A stretch of DNA of 64,000 nucleotides, from contig CM067531.1 in the NCBI GenBank assembly GCA_034509925.1, positions 9,963,319-10,027,318 of the forward strand, given 5' to 3'. This document shows, in pieces, positions 46,801 through 58,400 of this stretch (its first letter is position 1; the number at the start of each line of letters is the position of its first letter). The notes below the pieces were generated by a model. That model searched no databases, had not been told where the DNA came from, and saw only the letters and a list, made by a program, of their open reading frames with translations. A program made the position numbers and the translations under genes. Source of the DNA: Hirudinaria manillensis (lineage: Eukaryota > Annelida > Clitellata > Hirudinida > Hirudinidae).

Positions 46801-49800
46801 GGATGGATGGATGGATGGATGGATGGATGGATGGATGGATGGATGGATGGATGGATGGATGGATGAGAGGATGGTATCAAAGAAGGAGCAGCAGGTGGTG
46901 ACTCACTCTAGTAGGTCATCAGTGGGGAGTATGTTTGGGTAGGCAGACTCCAAATAGTGGAGCAGTTGTTCTTGAACAATCATCTCCTTCGGTCTCTTAT
47001 CTTCCCTGTTGAGACCTGGAAAGATGGAATCTCACTCTGCATTCGTTTAATTAATATTTACTAATTTATATATTAATAAATAATAATTTTATTATTATTA
47101 TATAATATATAATAGTAATAAAATACAATTATAATATTATTTAATATGTACTAAAATACAATTAAAATATTTGATATAATATTGAACATTACTATAACTT
47201 CGATTAAACACTAAATGCCTGACTATATGAGCACCATATGGATAATATTGAGATTGTAATGCAGACGTAATTGGATACAAACACGAGATGACTGACGTAA
47301 TAATGTTTGTAACGTGGATCTCTCTTAAGGTGCAGTTCTTATGGAACAGAACATGGATGTGATGATGTAACTCCAACAATCAATGATTTTACATCCATTT
47401 TAAGTCCATCAGATTACCAATCAGATGTGAGTTCAATACACCAACGACAGTATAGTACCACCAACAACAACAACATCAACATTGTGAAAATCAATCAATA
47501 ATCAATCACCTTGGGCGATTGAGGAGATTAATTTACCTAATTATTTCTTATAAATAAAGTGCTGATAATATACTAATACCAATATACTATAATATATAAT
47601 TATATATAATATAATGTATTATACTAATAAAACCATCCCCTATAAGATAAGAACATGAAATGGAACAATCCAATACCACTTACCACTGCCTTCGCACAGG
47701 GAGACTGAAAAACGAAAAATTAAGAATTGTATAAATAAATATTAATATTAATTAATTATTAATGTTGCATCTATAGTAGGATTATAATAACGTCAAATAT
47801 TGATGCAGTATTGATAAATTGGTCCCCTTTGGGTGACATTTTCGACTGAAGGCATCCCCGAGGTATAAGGTATTTGATGGCCTCGTGGACCTCTGGACAA
47901 TAGCACTAATGTGATGGTGTCCACTTAACCTCGCCATGGAGGACCATCCTACACCCCTTGGGGACCATTGTATGCCCCGTGGGGAGAGGAGGGTGTTGGC
48001 AAATGCAATTAAATGGCATTAATTGTTAGCATGTGTTTTAAATTCAAATACGCAATGCCTGCGACCTATACATACACTCACATACATACAAACTGACACT
48101 CACACACATGCACACACACACATGAGAAAGTTAGCATGTCAAGGTCATTTGAATACTTCCAATTAGAGATAACAGTAAACCAATGGATGTCAGTAAACCA
48201 AAAAACAAGTTAATTATTTGTTACAACTTGTCCATCACAATTGTTAGTAATTTCAGTAAAACCATCGACACAACCGCCTATCATTTGCACAAACATTTGA
48301 ACAAGTAAATTATTAAAGACAATGCAATGGTATTACATACTGTGTAATACAATATACACACAATGTACATACCATGTACACTAGGGTGCCAATTAAAAAT
48401 GTTTTTTTTCGAAATTGTTAATTCCCGTTCCAGAAATTTGTTCATTTTACATTTCTAAGGCTATACACAAAATATTAGGTAAATCAAACGTCATTTAGAA
48501 CTATCTTTAGCATCTTGAATATCCCAAAGTACTTAAACATTGGGTATAATAGCGGAAATTACATGTTGCGCACATTTTATATGGTTAATTTCGATAGCAA
48601 GAAATATTTTAGGTTTTTTTTAATAAATCTGTTTAATTTCGAAAATTTTTTTTTTAATTGGCACCCTAATGTACACACAATGTAATACAATGTACACGCA
48701 ATGTAATACAATGTACACAAAATGTAATACAATATACACACGCAATGTAATACGATGTACACACAATGTAATACAATGTACACACAATGTAATACAATGT
48801 ACATACAATGTACACACAATGTAATACAACGTACACACAATGTACATTGTCTAACAACAAACGATTCCTAATCGAACGATCGTAGAAGAATGGAAATCCT
48901 GAGTAACCAACCGCATGCCATGCAGTCGCTTTAAGTGGAGTAAAAAAAGGTTCTTTTCGCTGAAGTATTAAGTATCATTATCATCATCAACCTACACGAA
49001 CGTTGTCGACAACGTAACCGTGGAAATTGGATGCTGACTCAACATCATCATCAACACCATCGTAATCATCATCAGCAGCAGCATCATTGCTACATGCAGT
49101 CGTCTTAAATGGGAAATAAGTTCTTTTCACTTATAGACTATCATCAACTTGCATCATCGTCGTCATCATCATCATCATCAGCACCACCACCACCACCATC
49201 ATCATCATCACGGTCCTGTCATCACATCCATCATCAGCATCGAGTGAGCTATTTTAATCGTTAATTAGAAGACTATCTCGGAGCATTAAGAATTTCGACA
49301 TCACTACAACCATCATCGTCATCGTCGTCATCACCACCATCATCCATATGACCCCTATATGGAAAACAACCCCCAAGGTCTGATTCCCACGGGCAGGTAG
49401 ACAAAAAGTCACAACAAAGTGATAGAAGTTCAACTAGGAATCGTTTATTTTTGCAGTGAAATTTCAACACCGCCAACCCAACATTCTTTGAGAATTTATG
49501 TTTTAAGAAAGTAAAGCAAGAAAAAGAAAATAAAAACAATTTAAATATTCACGAGTTAGTCGTACGTGGCAACAAAGCATGCCAAACAACAACAACAATA
49601 ACAACAACAACAACAACAACAACAACAGTAACATTAACAACAACAACAGCAGCAATAACAACAACAACAACAACAGCAACATTAACAACAGCAACAACAA
49701 CAGCAACAACAACAGTAACATTAACAACAGCAACAACAACAGCAACAATAACAACAACAACAGTAACATTAACAACAGCAACAATAACAACAACAACAAC

Positions 49801-52352
49801 AAATAACGAAATTAGCATAAAAAAACATTGTCCGTTAGTTCACAATCGCCAATCAAATCTGAGACTCTCGAGCCACGACGACTCATCGAATCAAAACATA
49901 CCATAGACTTTGTTCGTGTATCTTCTCTCAGGAACGTTTTCTGATAAGTGTCAGAAACAATCGGTCATAATCAACTGCTAATAGGCCCCTATTACGACCT
50001 CTACATCGTCGTCATCATCGTAATTATCATGCTCTCCATCGACACAATCACAATCATCATCGAGTGCGCCCTATTCATCATCATCATCACCACCATCATC
50101 ATCATCATCGTCGTCGTCATCGTCATCACCACCACCATCATCATCATCATCGTCGTCGTCATCATCATCATTATCCGAGAGGTCCGGGATCAGCGGACAA
50201 CACAAAGATTAGTAAGGCAATCTCCATTCCACCATCATAACCATCACGTCATCACCAATCACCATCATTATCATGATCATCACATCATCATCGTAACGAT
50301 CCTCATCATCAGCATGCATCCTCTGTCGCAAACAGCGCCACCGGAAGAAAACAGGATGCGTCCGAAAATCAGAAATTTTTCCACCAAGGCTCCACGGATT
50401 CCATCCAACAAAAACTCCAGAGTTAGATAATCGTGTAATACCTTCGAAGGTATGCATTGTACGCTTGTTCAATCCAAGTCTAGTACTATCGTGGAAATCA
50501 TTTGGATGTGCACGGATGGAGTGAATGAATGGCAGAAGTAAGCATTCAAGTGACAAGAATATTTATATACATATTTATTTATTTATTTATTCCATTATTT
50601 ATATACATATTTATTTATTTATTCCATTATTTATATACATATTTATTTATTTATTCCATTATTTACACACATATTTATTTATTTATTCCAATTTTATTTA
50701 TTTATTTTCGTAATCAGTCAATCAAGAATAAAATGATCCATAAGATAAACATCCACAACATGTCGATGCATCTCCGCTCCCGGTTGCCATGGTAACCTGC
50801 ATCCATCAATCTCCATCAATCTTCGGTAACTACAAAGTCGACACTCCCGACGAATATCATCATCATCATCATCACCATGGCAACAACATCCGATCAACAT
50901 CGTCATCATGACTGGCTTTAATTATTGTTGTTGTTTTTTTCTGGCAACAAGTTCTTCTTATCAGCCAGTGGTGGAATGAAAAGCAAGCTGCCAAGTTTTA
51001 TCATGGAACATCCGATGATTTCACAGCCAACTTGGAACAACTTAGAACAACTTACATTTGTAAATCAGTCAACTTTTGAGATAAAACTAGCTGATGATAT
51101 GTGAATAGAAAGTAACTCAGTGCTAAATCTAACTAACGAATCGCTATCGGCGATAATGATGATGATGATGATCATACCAATGGGTTTTTACGTAATCAGA
51201 ATTGCCACAAAATGCACCAACAGAGCTTTAATATGTTGATAGTTTAAAGAAACTATACTAGCTTATTTGCATTCTCAGAGAATACTCTATGAAAACATTA
51301 TTTAGGTGGTGGATCTAAACTGCCACTTGAAAACTAAGAAATACCACATCATTATCATCATCACCAAATCAATAACAATTTCATCGTAAACATCACCATC
51401 GTCATACGCGATGATGACCATCGTCGTCATCGTCATCATCAAATCAATGTCATCATCATCATCAAAGTTCAAAGTTCCTCATTTTCTTCTGTTTTCATTG
51501 ATATCCTATTAATTTTTAAAACCACCTCCTTTATTACAAAGTGTAATACCTTTGTTTAATGTGCTTCTTCACCACTAAGCTGATATGATTATCATCAAAG
51601 CCATTGCTACTGCCATTACCATAACCATCATCATCATCATCATCATCGTCAGCATCATCATTATCAAAATCATCTCCATTAGACATTATTAATATAATAA
51701 CGTGTTTAATTATTGAAATGAAATCAGATAAAGCATTATAATCACAAACTGGCAGCTTTCAAGCAGCTGTGGCCATCACCACGCCATCACCATACCATCA
51801 CCACGCCATCACCACGCCATCACCAAGCCATCACCTGCCATCATAGGATATGAAAAGACTTCTGATAATTATGATCAACACAAGTTCCATGGAGCTTTCA
51901 TTTGATGATTAATTAATTTAAATAACAAAGCAATTTAATTTCAATTAAAAAAACATAAATTCAAACAAAGCATTCATTAATGTGAAATAATGAAAGCATG
52001 GATATGAATTAAATTAAAATTAAAAATGCAAAAAAAGTATAATAACAAATTAAAATTTCATTTAATAATAATAATAATAATAATAATAGTAATAATAATA
52101 ATAATACTGATGATGATAATGATAATAATAATAATGATAATAATAATAATAACAATAATAATATTAATAATAATAATTAATATTTAAAAAAACCCAACCT
52201 TGAGACTGTGTTTCCTCCTGATTGAGTTGCCTGAGATTGGCTTCAATGCGCTTCACGATGTCATATTTTGGTGATTGGAGTTGCTTCATCATCTTCTTTA
52301 TGAAACCAACATAGTCTGATGGAGCAGGCAACAAAGCCAGTAAGGATCAACA

Positions 52353-52387
<35 letters not shown>

Positions 52388-53851
52388 CCATCCTCCTCCT
52401 CCTCATCATCATCACCATCATCATTATCATCATCATCAAAGAACATGATTGTTAAGAAGGGCACTTCAGAATTACTAATGGTTTTCTTGTTTGATAATTT
52501 TCATGAACATTTACAGATCTACATTTAAATCCAGATTTTTGTATTTAATAAAATTAAACCTCATCGAGTAATTTTGCAAAGTTGTTTCTACTTTTATGAA
52601 AATAAAGTTACAAATACAGCAAAGGAATATGATTTGCACAAAGTTAACAACGTTTTTAAAGGCCGCACTTATTAATTATAAATAATTAATTACAAATTAA
52701 ATTATAATTAATTATAATTATAAATCAAATCAATTATAATTATAAATCAAATTAATTATAATTATAAATCAAATTAATTATAAATTAAATTAATTATAAA
52801 TAATTAATCAGTAACATCATGAAAGTTTATCAAGGATTATTAACTGAAACTGCTTTCACATGATTATCATTAGAACATCAAAGGCATCGGAACCTCTCGG
52901 AAACTGCTCCGGTCTGACCAGCTCCCTGAAGAAGTCGTAGGCACTCGTCACTCTGTCCAAATAGTCAGTGTCGGCTGCAAACCAAAATTTCAGGATCCTG
53001 TTTTCCTGGCATTTGGGAATGTAGAAGGAAAAAGTTTATCCAAATATTCAAATATTAATCAAATTATTTAATATTTTTTATCATAATATCCTGATGCTAA
53101 AGCTCACAGTACTTTCAAATAAATCTATTATTATTATTATTGCTGAATATTTGAGTTTTTGCAATAAAAGACTTAACAGTTACATTGATCAGATATCATG
53201 TAACAATCACAAAATGTTTAATTATTTTTGGCTAAAAGAAAGAAACAAATCCCTCCAAAAATAGATTAAAAATCTCGATTTCAAAATAAACCTACAGCAA
53301 TGTGTTTATCGGATTTCTGATCAACGAGAAAACACTTAAATTCAAGTAAGAGGTGAGGAACACTGTCTTCATCGTTTTGACCTATAAACACGAAAACGAT
53401 CTGATTTAATCCTTAAAAAACAAACACATCAGATATTTTTATAACCACAAATGATACTAAAGTTCTTGTAATGCAGAAACAGAATGATGTAATGCTTTGT
53501 ACTAAATTCTTTGCAATAAACATATCAAGATGGTTTCTTTAAAACAAAAACTTCATTTAAATTGACCAAGTCAAACATTATTAATAAAGCTGATTCAATG
53601 AATCACATCATTGAGTCCCTTAAACAAAAATAATAAAAATGAAATAAAGTGAAAAATCATTTTCAAATCTTATACAATGAATCACAAATGCACCAACATG
53701 TCTGCTGTTTATTGACCACAAGTCCACTGTGCTGTCCACCTGCCACATGGGCAACCTTGGATTCGTCTAGTTGCGTTTTCTTAACTTTTTCAATGGTGAT
53801 GATAGTCGTGTCCCCTTTCTTGGAGGGGGTCATCACGATCCCTGTCAGCAT
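41238..53851 (-). CDS. Winged-helix plus PNP_UDP-family nucleosidase/phosphorylase protein
   Basis: Twelve minus-strand exons join in phase to 584 residues: 53851-53698, 53381-53296, 53005-52894, 52315-52199, 47704-47684, 47015-46907, 44427-44309, 43601-43458, 43103-42978, 42468-42044, 41728-41555, 41405-41238. Residues 240-584 form a nucleoside phosphorylase/nucleosidase domain: LLVGVCGGV (339-347), RLGDILVSS (358-366), [14 protein letters not shown] (495-508), LDSEFDQV (Glu526, at the ribose-binding Glu position) and [11 protein letters not shown] with [15 protein letters not shown] (Asp550 or Asp553 at the catalytic acid position). Residues 164-239 resemble a winged helix ([20 protein letters not shown]). 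Residues 1-163 are unrecognised. There is no signal peptide or membrane segment. Substrate is not predictable from sequence. The closest motif resemblance I know is to PNP domains of fungal NLRs and immune ATP nucleosidases, not to metabolic PNP or MTAP. The start ATG follows an in-frame TAA, but TGACAG just after it could also be an acceptor, leaving the first residues uncertain. Confidence 0.85.
42582..42625. repeat. GAT/AAT microsatellite
   Basis: GATGATGATGATAAT followed by about eight AAT units, in an intron of the nucleosidase gene. Confidence 0.8.
43630..43675. repeat. (ATT)n microsatellite
   Basis: Two runs of ATT separated by GTT, upstream of exon 8 of the nucleosidase gene on the minus strand. 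Confidence 0.8.
43824..43858. repeat. (GAT)n microsatellite
   Basis: Eleven perfect GAT units. Confidence 0.85.
44431..44596. repeat. AT-rich minisatellite next to a splice site
   Basis: Tandem copies of ATTATAAATATAAATATAT, starting immediately upstream (minus strand) of the acceptor of exon 7 of the nucleosidase gene, whose polypyrimidine tract is therefore replaced by TATATATA. Confidence 0.85.
44610..44672. repeat. CATC/CACC simple repeat
   Basis: Alternating CATC and CACC units, interrupted once. Confidence 0.8.
46634..46647. promoter_or_regulatory. RFX X-box-like motif
   Basis: GTTTCCATGGCAAC fits RYYNYY-AT-RRNRAC, the X-box bound by RFX factors. It is intronic in the nucleosidase gene. 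Confidence 0.35.
46723..46866. repeat. Long pure (GGAT)n microsatellite
   Basis: About 34 uninterrupted GGAT units after a GGAA-type start, 40 bases downstream (minus strand) of exon 6 of the nucleosidase gene. It gives spurious open frames on both strands. Confidence 0.95.
48320..48845. repeat. Minisatellite of ACAATGTAATACAATGTACAC-type units, split by a MITE
   Basis: Repeats of ACAATGTAATACAATGTAC with ACAC spacers run from about 48345 to 48383 and resume at 48667-48845. The MITE at 48384-48666 interrupts them. Confidence 0.8.
48384..48666. mobile_element. MITE with TA target-site duplication
   Basis: The ends are GGGTGCCAATTAAAAA on the left and its complement TTTTTAATTGGCACCC on the right. 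Similarity extends about 34 bp to CGAAATT on both arms. The element is bounded by TA at 48382-48383 and TA at 48667-48668, the duplication expected for Tc1/mariner-type insertion. There is no coding capacity (283 bp). Confidence 0.85.
49585..49804. repeat. (AAC)n-rich trinucleotide tract
   Basis: About 220 bp of AAC units with AGC, ATA and AGT interruptions. It reads as poly-Asn on + and poly-Leu or poly-Val on -, and is rejected as coding. Confidence 0.9.
50555..50705. repeat. About 34-bp tandem repeat
   Basis: Four copies of ATATTTATTTATTTATTCCA followed by TTATTTATATAC, the last with ACACAC. Confidence 0.85.
50783..50884. promoter_or_regulatory. Two RFX X-box-like motifs
   Basis: GTTGCCATGGTAAC at 50783-50796 is a near-palindromic X-box. 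ATCACCATGGCAAC at 50871-50884 also fits RYYNYY-AT-RRNRAC. Both lie in the large intron of the nucleosidase gene. Confidence 0.4.
52063..52180. repeat. (AAT)n-rich tract
   Basis: AAT runs with GAT and AAC interruptions, directly downstream (minus strand) of exon 4 of the nucleosidase gene. Confidence 0.85.
52344..52440. repeat. (CAT)n tract
   Basis: Twelve or more CAT units, a CCT run, then more CAT, just upstream (minus strand) of exon 4 of the nucleosidase gene. Confidence 0.85.
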
Positions 53852-55369
53852 TTACATATTTCAATTAGGTTTTTAATTTGTTCACCGAATTCTACTTTTC
53901 GTGAAATGTTTTAATATATAAATCAATTCAAACCCTCATCCATGGCGGTATACAAAAAATCGAAAGCGTTAAAGAAACTCGAGAGTTATCCGAGACAGGT
54001 CCCAATGTCTCCAAAGCGGCGGGAGGGTATAAAATCTACTTAATGTCTATATCCACGAATAACGAAAAGATTTAATAATTAGAGGCTACAAGTTTATTTT
54101 ATTTAAATAATTTATCTAGGTATCCATGCAGCAGACGCCTTTCCAAGCGACATGCGGGAGTGCAGGTTCCCTGCCCAGCCGAAAAATATAACAGCACAGA
54201 TGCAATTCCAGCCGGCGGAAACCATGGAATGAATGGGTGGCTGCGTTTTCCACATGCAAAAAATGAATTCTAAAACTCTCCTCTTCTCTTTGGTTGTTAA
54301 TATCAGTGTCAAACCTAAGTTTCTTCAATCTAAATCACTCGAATTTTAAAATATAAGTTTTATTCCAAAAACGTTTAATTTCAGATGTAAGTAACGAAAT
54401 GAAGCGATGCCCTCGAAATAAAATCTGAATAATGATTTGAATAAGTCGTTAAGAAAGCGTGCATCATATTTGATAATATGGCGCGAAATTAATATATTAA
54501 CCATATTCTTTACATGCTCAAAGCCAAGTTGACGCTTTTTTTTTTTTCAGCATCATTTAGTTTGGTTCGGTTAAATTTTCGTCTGGTAGCAATAACAAGA
54601 ACATTCAAAGTTAACTTTTTTCAAGAAAAACATAGTAAATATTAATATACTTTAATATAAGTATGGATAAATATTTCAATAAAATATAAAAAAAAAACAT
54701 TGCTGCTATTATTCATTCTCTAGTTAGGTTTTTGACAAAATGTGGCCATAAGCTTATATAATCGATATATTGAAATACTGAATATTATTTAACCAAAGAG
54801 GTAACAAAGTTCAAAATTAAAAGAATGGCGACGTTTCTTAAGGATGATAAAGACAAGGCAGTCAAGAGTCGAGAGTTTTTTTGCTCTGAAAATCAAAATT
54901 TAAAAAAAATATGATTTTCGTTTCCTAAAGATATCTATCATCCACAAAACAGCCCAGTCCTTTTCACAATTAAGCAGTCAATTAATTTTACACCGAGGCA
55001 TCCACCGACGAATACAAAATTAATGTTTTTCGTGGCAAAAGCTTATAGGTTAAATCTTTAAAATTCAATATTAGTTTTCGTTGGATGGTAGCTTCGAATT
55101 ATTTTACATGCAATAATTATTTATGTTAATTCTAGGCTTATTGCTATGAATTTAAAAAAAAAGCTAATTAGGATAATTAACGTCCCATATGTTCATTGTG
55201 CGCTTAGCTTTACATATAACAATTTATGATAATTTGAAAGTGTATCATTTTTTCCTGATTTTTAGATTTTTATTAATAACGGCGTTGAATAAATTTAGAA
55301 TTAAATTACAAAATATTCGTTTACATCTGCTTTTTATTGCCATTTTAATTTGTCAGCTGGTCGTACGTG
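53852..55369. other. Divergent intergenic region between the nucleosidase gene and STIM
   Basis: AT-rich, with no supportable exon. It must hold the nucleosidase promoter (minus strand) on its left and the STIM promoter on its right. Confidence 0.5.
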
Positions 55370-55385
55370 TATAAAAACCCGCCCT
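55370..55385 (+). promoter_or_regulatory. STIM core promoter: TATA box and GC-rich element
   Basis: TATAAAAA at 55370-55377 is followed by CCCGCCC, 122 bases before the STIM start codon. Transcription would be expected to begin near 55400. Confidence 0.55.
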
Positions 55386-55491
55386 GTTTTGTCTTACATG
55401 TTCAAGAGATTAGAGATCGGTGGATGTTGTCACCCTGCGAGGAACATAAACATGCCATTATTCTCAAACTGATTCATTTCCTCTTAAAGAC

Positions 55492-58400
55492 ATGTCAAAT
55501 AGTTATGATAAATGCCTGGTTATTATTCTCATGCTGGCACTTCAATGTTGTTTATTAGAAGCAGCTAATGAGTTTGCAGTTAATAAGCTTAATAAAGTAA
55601 AGGACAGACATGGCTCCGATGTACCTTCAGTAGGTTCTTTTCAAGTGCATAAAGGTTGGTCTTTGTACTTTTGGCTTCATTACATTTTACAAGCTCATTT
55701 TGAGAACTTTAGCATTTATTGGTTGAAATCATTAGTAAAACAGATATTGATATAAAGTGTGAAACATTTGAATTATTATTTTGTAAAAGATGCTGTTCAC
55801 GTTAAAACATGACATTAAAGTTTCAAAAAATTATAAACCTGATTTTGCCATGAAATTTATGATCACTTTTAATGAAATAAATCAGTCAAATCAATCTTCT
55901 AAATGTCAATTCTCTCCACATTGGGGTTTCCCTTCCAAGATTTTAGGTGGACCAAGATTCAGATCATTAATAAAATTTATTTTTTCTATTATTCATTTCA
56001 AAATTTCAACTTAACCAGTTTTTATTGTTGTATTTTTCAATGTCCTCTTGAGGAAGTGCTTAACACCTCATGAAGTAAACATTAATAATTGCCATTGATA
56101 ATTATTATTTATTTATTTATTAGAAACAACTCATTCATATATTCATTAGTACTTTATATTATAATGTAAATCAAGATTTATTTCAATTTATTTACATCAA
56201 CACTTGACACTTTTAGCAAATTGTGTCTTCATGGATTTTTCTTCTTAATATGAAACTTTCAGAACAACTTATCACTTTAATTAGGTCTGATGGTTTCTTG
56301 GGTTTTTTTTCTAGACAATTTATGCCTCATTTACTTGACATAAATTGATGTCAATTATTTAAATACAAGATTCTATTGGTTATTAAGTTCATAATAATAT
56401 GTTTAGCAAGCCAAAAAAATGCTTCCTGGTTAGTCAATGCAGATTATTGGTTTGTGTTATTGTTTGTCCCATGTTGTTTGATGGTTTCATATATTTGTTT
56501 ATGCGATGTTGATACAGAAAGTGTAATTAAGCAAGTTTAAGCAGTTTTTGTTATGATATTTGCATGATCTTGATTTGCTAAATGCAAAGTTTAAGGACAC
56601 AAACACTGACTAAACATACATTTTTAAAATTTCTGTGTCACCGCATTGTTATGTCAGTTAAGGGAGGTTAATTAGATCCATGGCATTTGGAAATGGATTT
56701 AGTCATCCAAATTAGACTATGGTTACACTAATACTTGGATTTCATTTTCCTAAAAATACTAAAAATCCACTAGAACCTGAAGAACTTTCAATATCAAATT
56801 GCAAATAGCAAACATTCAAATGTTCAATTTCCTCGGTGTCAATGGCTGTCCTCCTTTGTCAAAGTTGTCAGTCGACTCTCCAAATTCATTTGGAGGAGTC
56901 ATCGACTATAAAAACGGGTCTCACTCTTGGTACAAATTGCAAACATTTAATAAGTGCTTGTCAACTCAACTTGCAAGTGTTAACTCAAGAACATTCTACA
57001 GAGTATCAATCACAAAACGAAAACAGCCACCATGAAAATATGAAAATACGAAATATGTAATACGAGCTCGACATCAATGAGCCGGTCTGGCATTTTTTAT
57101 TTTTAGAGACAAAATTGATTTAAAGCTTCTTCTTTTTTTAAGCCCCTGGTTTCAGCTGTGTACGTACACTTCAATGTTGTGGTAGTTGACTGACGACGTG
57201 GTTGTTGTTGTTGCACATTTGCAACATTTGTATGAACTTTTGTATGAACATTTGTATAGACATTTGTATGAACATTTGTATGAACTTTTGTATGAACTTT
57301 TGTATGGACATTTGTATGAACGTTTGTATGGACATTTGTATGAACGTTTGTATGCTCACTTAACTCTTGATATCTGGTTTATTTTATTTTTAATCCAAAT
57401 ATTATCTGTGTCACGCTTGAGAATGACCCTATGCAAAAGTGTCATGTAAGCTCTCTTATATATTTTCCCCTTTGAGCTACTTTTAGAGGTGCTTCATTAT
57501 TATTATTATTATTTTTTGAACCAACATTTCGTTCTTGTATCTCAAGATACCTACTTTTGTATGTCCAAAATTTATTTTCAAATCAGTCAAAGTTATGAAC
57601 TTATTAAAGTTATTATATTTTCTTTGTTATTAAGAATAAATATATGAAATAAAATAAAAAAAAATAATTTGGAAACTGAAAGATTTGCTCTTATTGTTTG
57701 CTAATATTAAAGAGTACAGCCTGTAATTAATAACTGAATGTTTGTTCACGTGGGTCACATCATTGTTCTTATTTTTTGCCAATATTAAAGATTACAGAGT
57801 ATATCAAAGTAATATTAATTAATTAAATTAAATATTAGAGTAATATTAATGAGTACAGCCTGTAATTAATAACTGAATATTTATTCAAGTGGTTCACATC
57901 ATCGTTTCACCTCTTCTTTGATTTAATTTTCTTTCATCTCATGTTTTAAGGAAATTTATATTCATATGTAAAACTGTGAAACTGCAAAACTTGGAGACTG
58001 TAAGAAACATCTCAACATCTGAGATGGTAGTGGTGGTGGTGGTGGTAGTGATCCTGAAAGCAAGAATTATGATTAGAATATATTTTTATTTGTCATTAAC
58101 CCACCTGTAATGTGGTATCAAATTCATGATGAGGGATGCTTTAGAGTCCACATTTCGTACTTGTTTTCCTTGCAAGAATTTTGATCTTAAGAACTTTATA
58201 CGTTTGATATTGCCGATGATGTTGAGATTTTGTTTTGTTTTGTTTATGAAAACATGTGTAATTCTTGTTAGCTTATGCCATGACATTTGAGATATTTTAT
58301 ATTATTTGCAGAAGCATTCATTAAGTAATATTATGAAAAACTGGGTTTTAAACCTTAAATTATTGATATTTCAGTTAAGTGAATAGAATAATCAGTGAAT

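Larger units (their letters stand above)
47705..52198 (-). other. 4.5-kb repeat-rich intron of the nucleosidase gene
   Basis: It lies between exon 4 and the 21-base exon 5. It contains a MITE, a GTACAC-type minisatellite, an AAC tract, several long CAT tracts (50040-50175, 51600-51660), a 34-bp TTTATT repeat and AAT runs. Open frames of 75-160 codons here are repeat translations (Asn, Ile/His/Val, Leu), not genes. Confidence 0.7.

Noticed and set aside
46671-46942. Open frames repeating HPSI or GWMD
   Set aside because: Translations of (GGAT)n; no real composition or splice context.
49503-49818. Leu-, Val- or Asn-rich open frames
   Set aside because: Pure translations of an (AAC)n tract on both strands.
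49948-50430. 160-codon open frame on the plus strand
   Set aside because: Ile/Val/His-rich product of CAT/CGT repeats inside an intron of the nucleosidase gene.
56799-57060. Two overlapping open frames in STIM intron 1, as a possible extra exon
   Set aside because: STIM exons 1 and 2 already join in phase with correct family spacing, and no clean acceptor/donor pair encloses these frames.
57171-57449. Open frames reading HLYELLYEHLYR and the like
   Set aside because: A 12-bp tandem repeat whose period is a multiple of three; open on both strands by construction.
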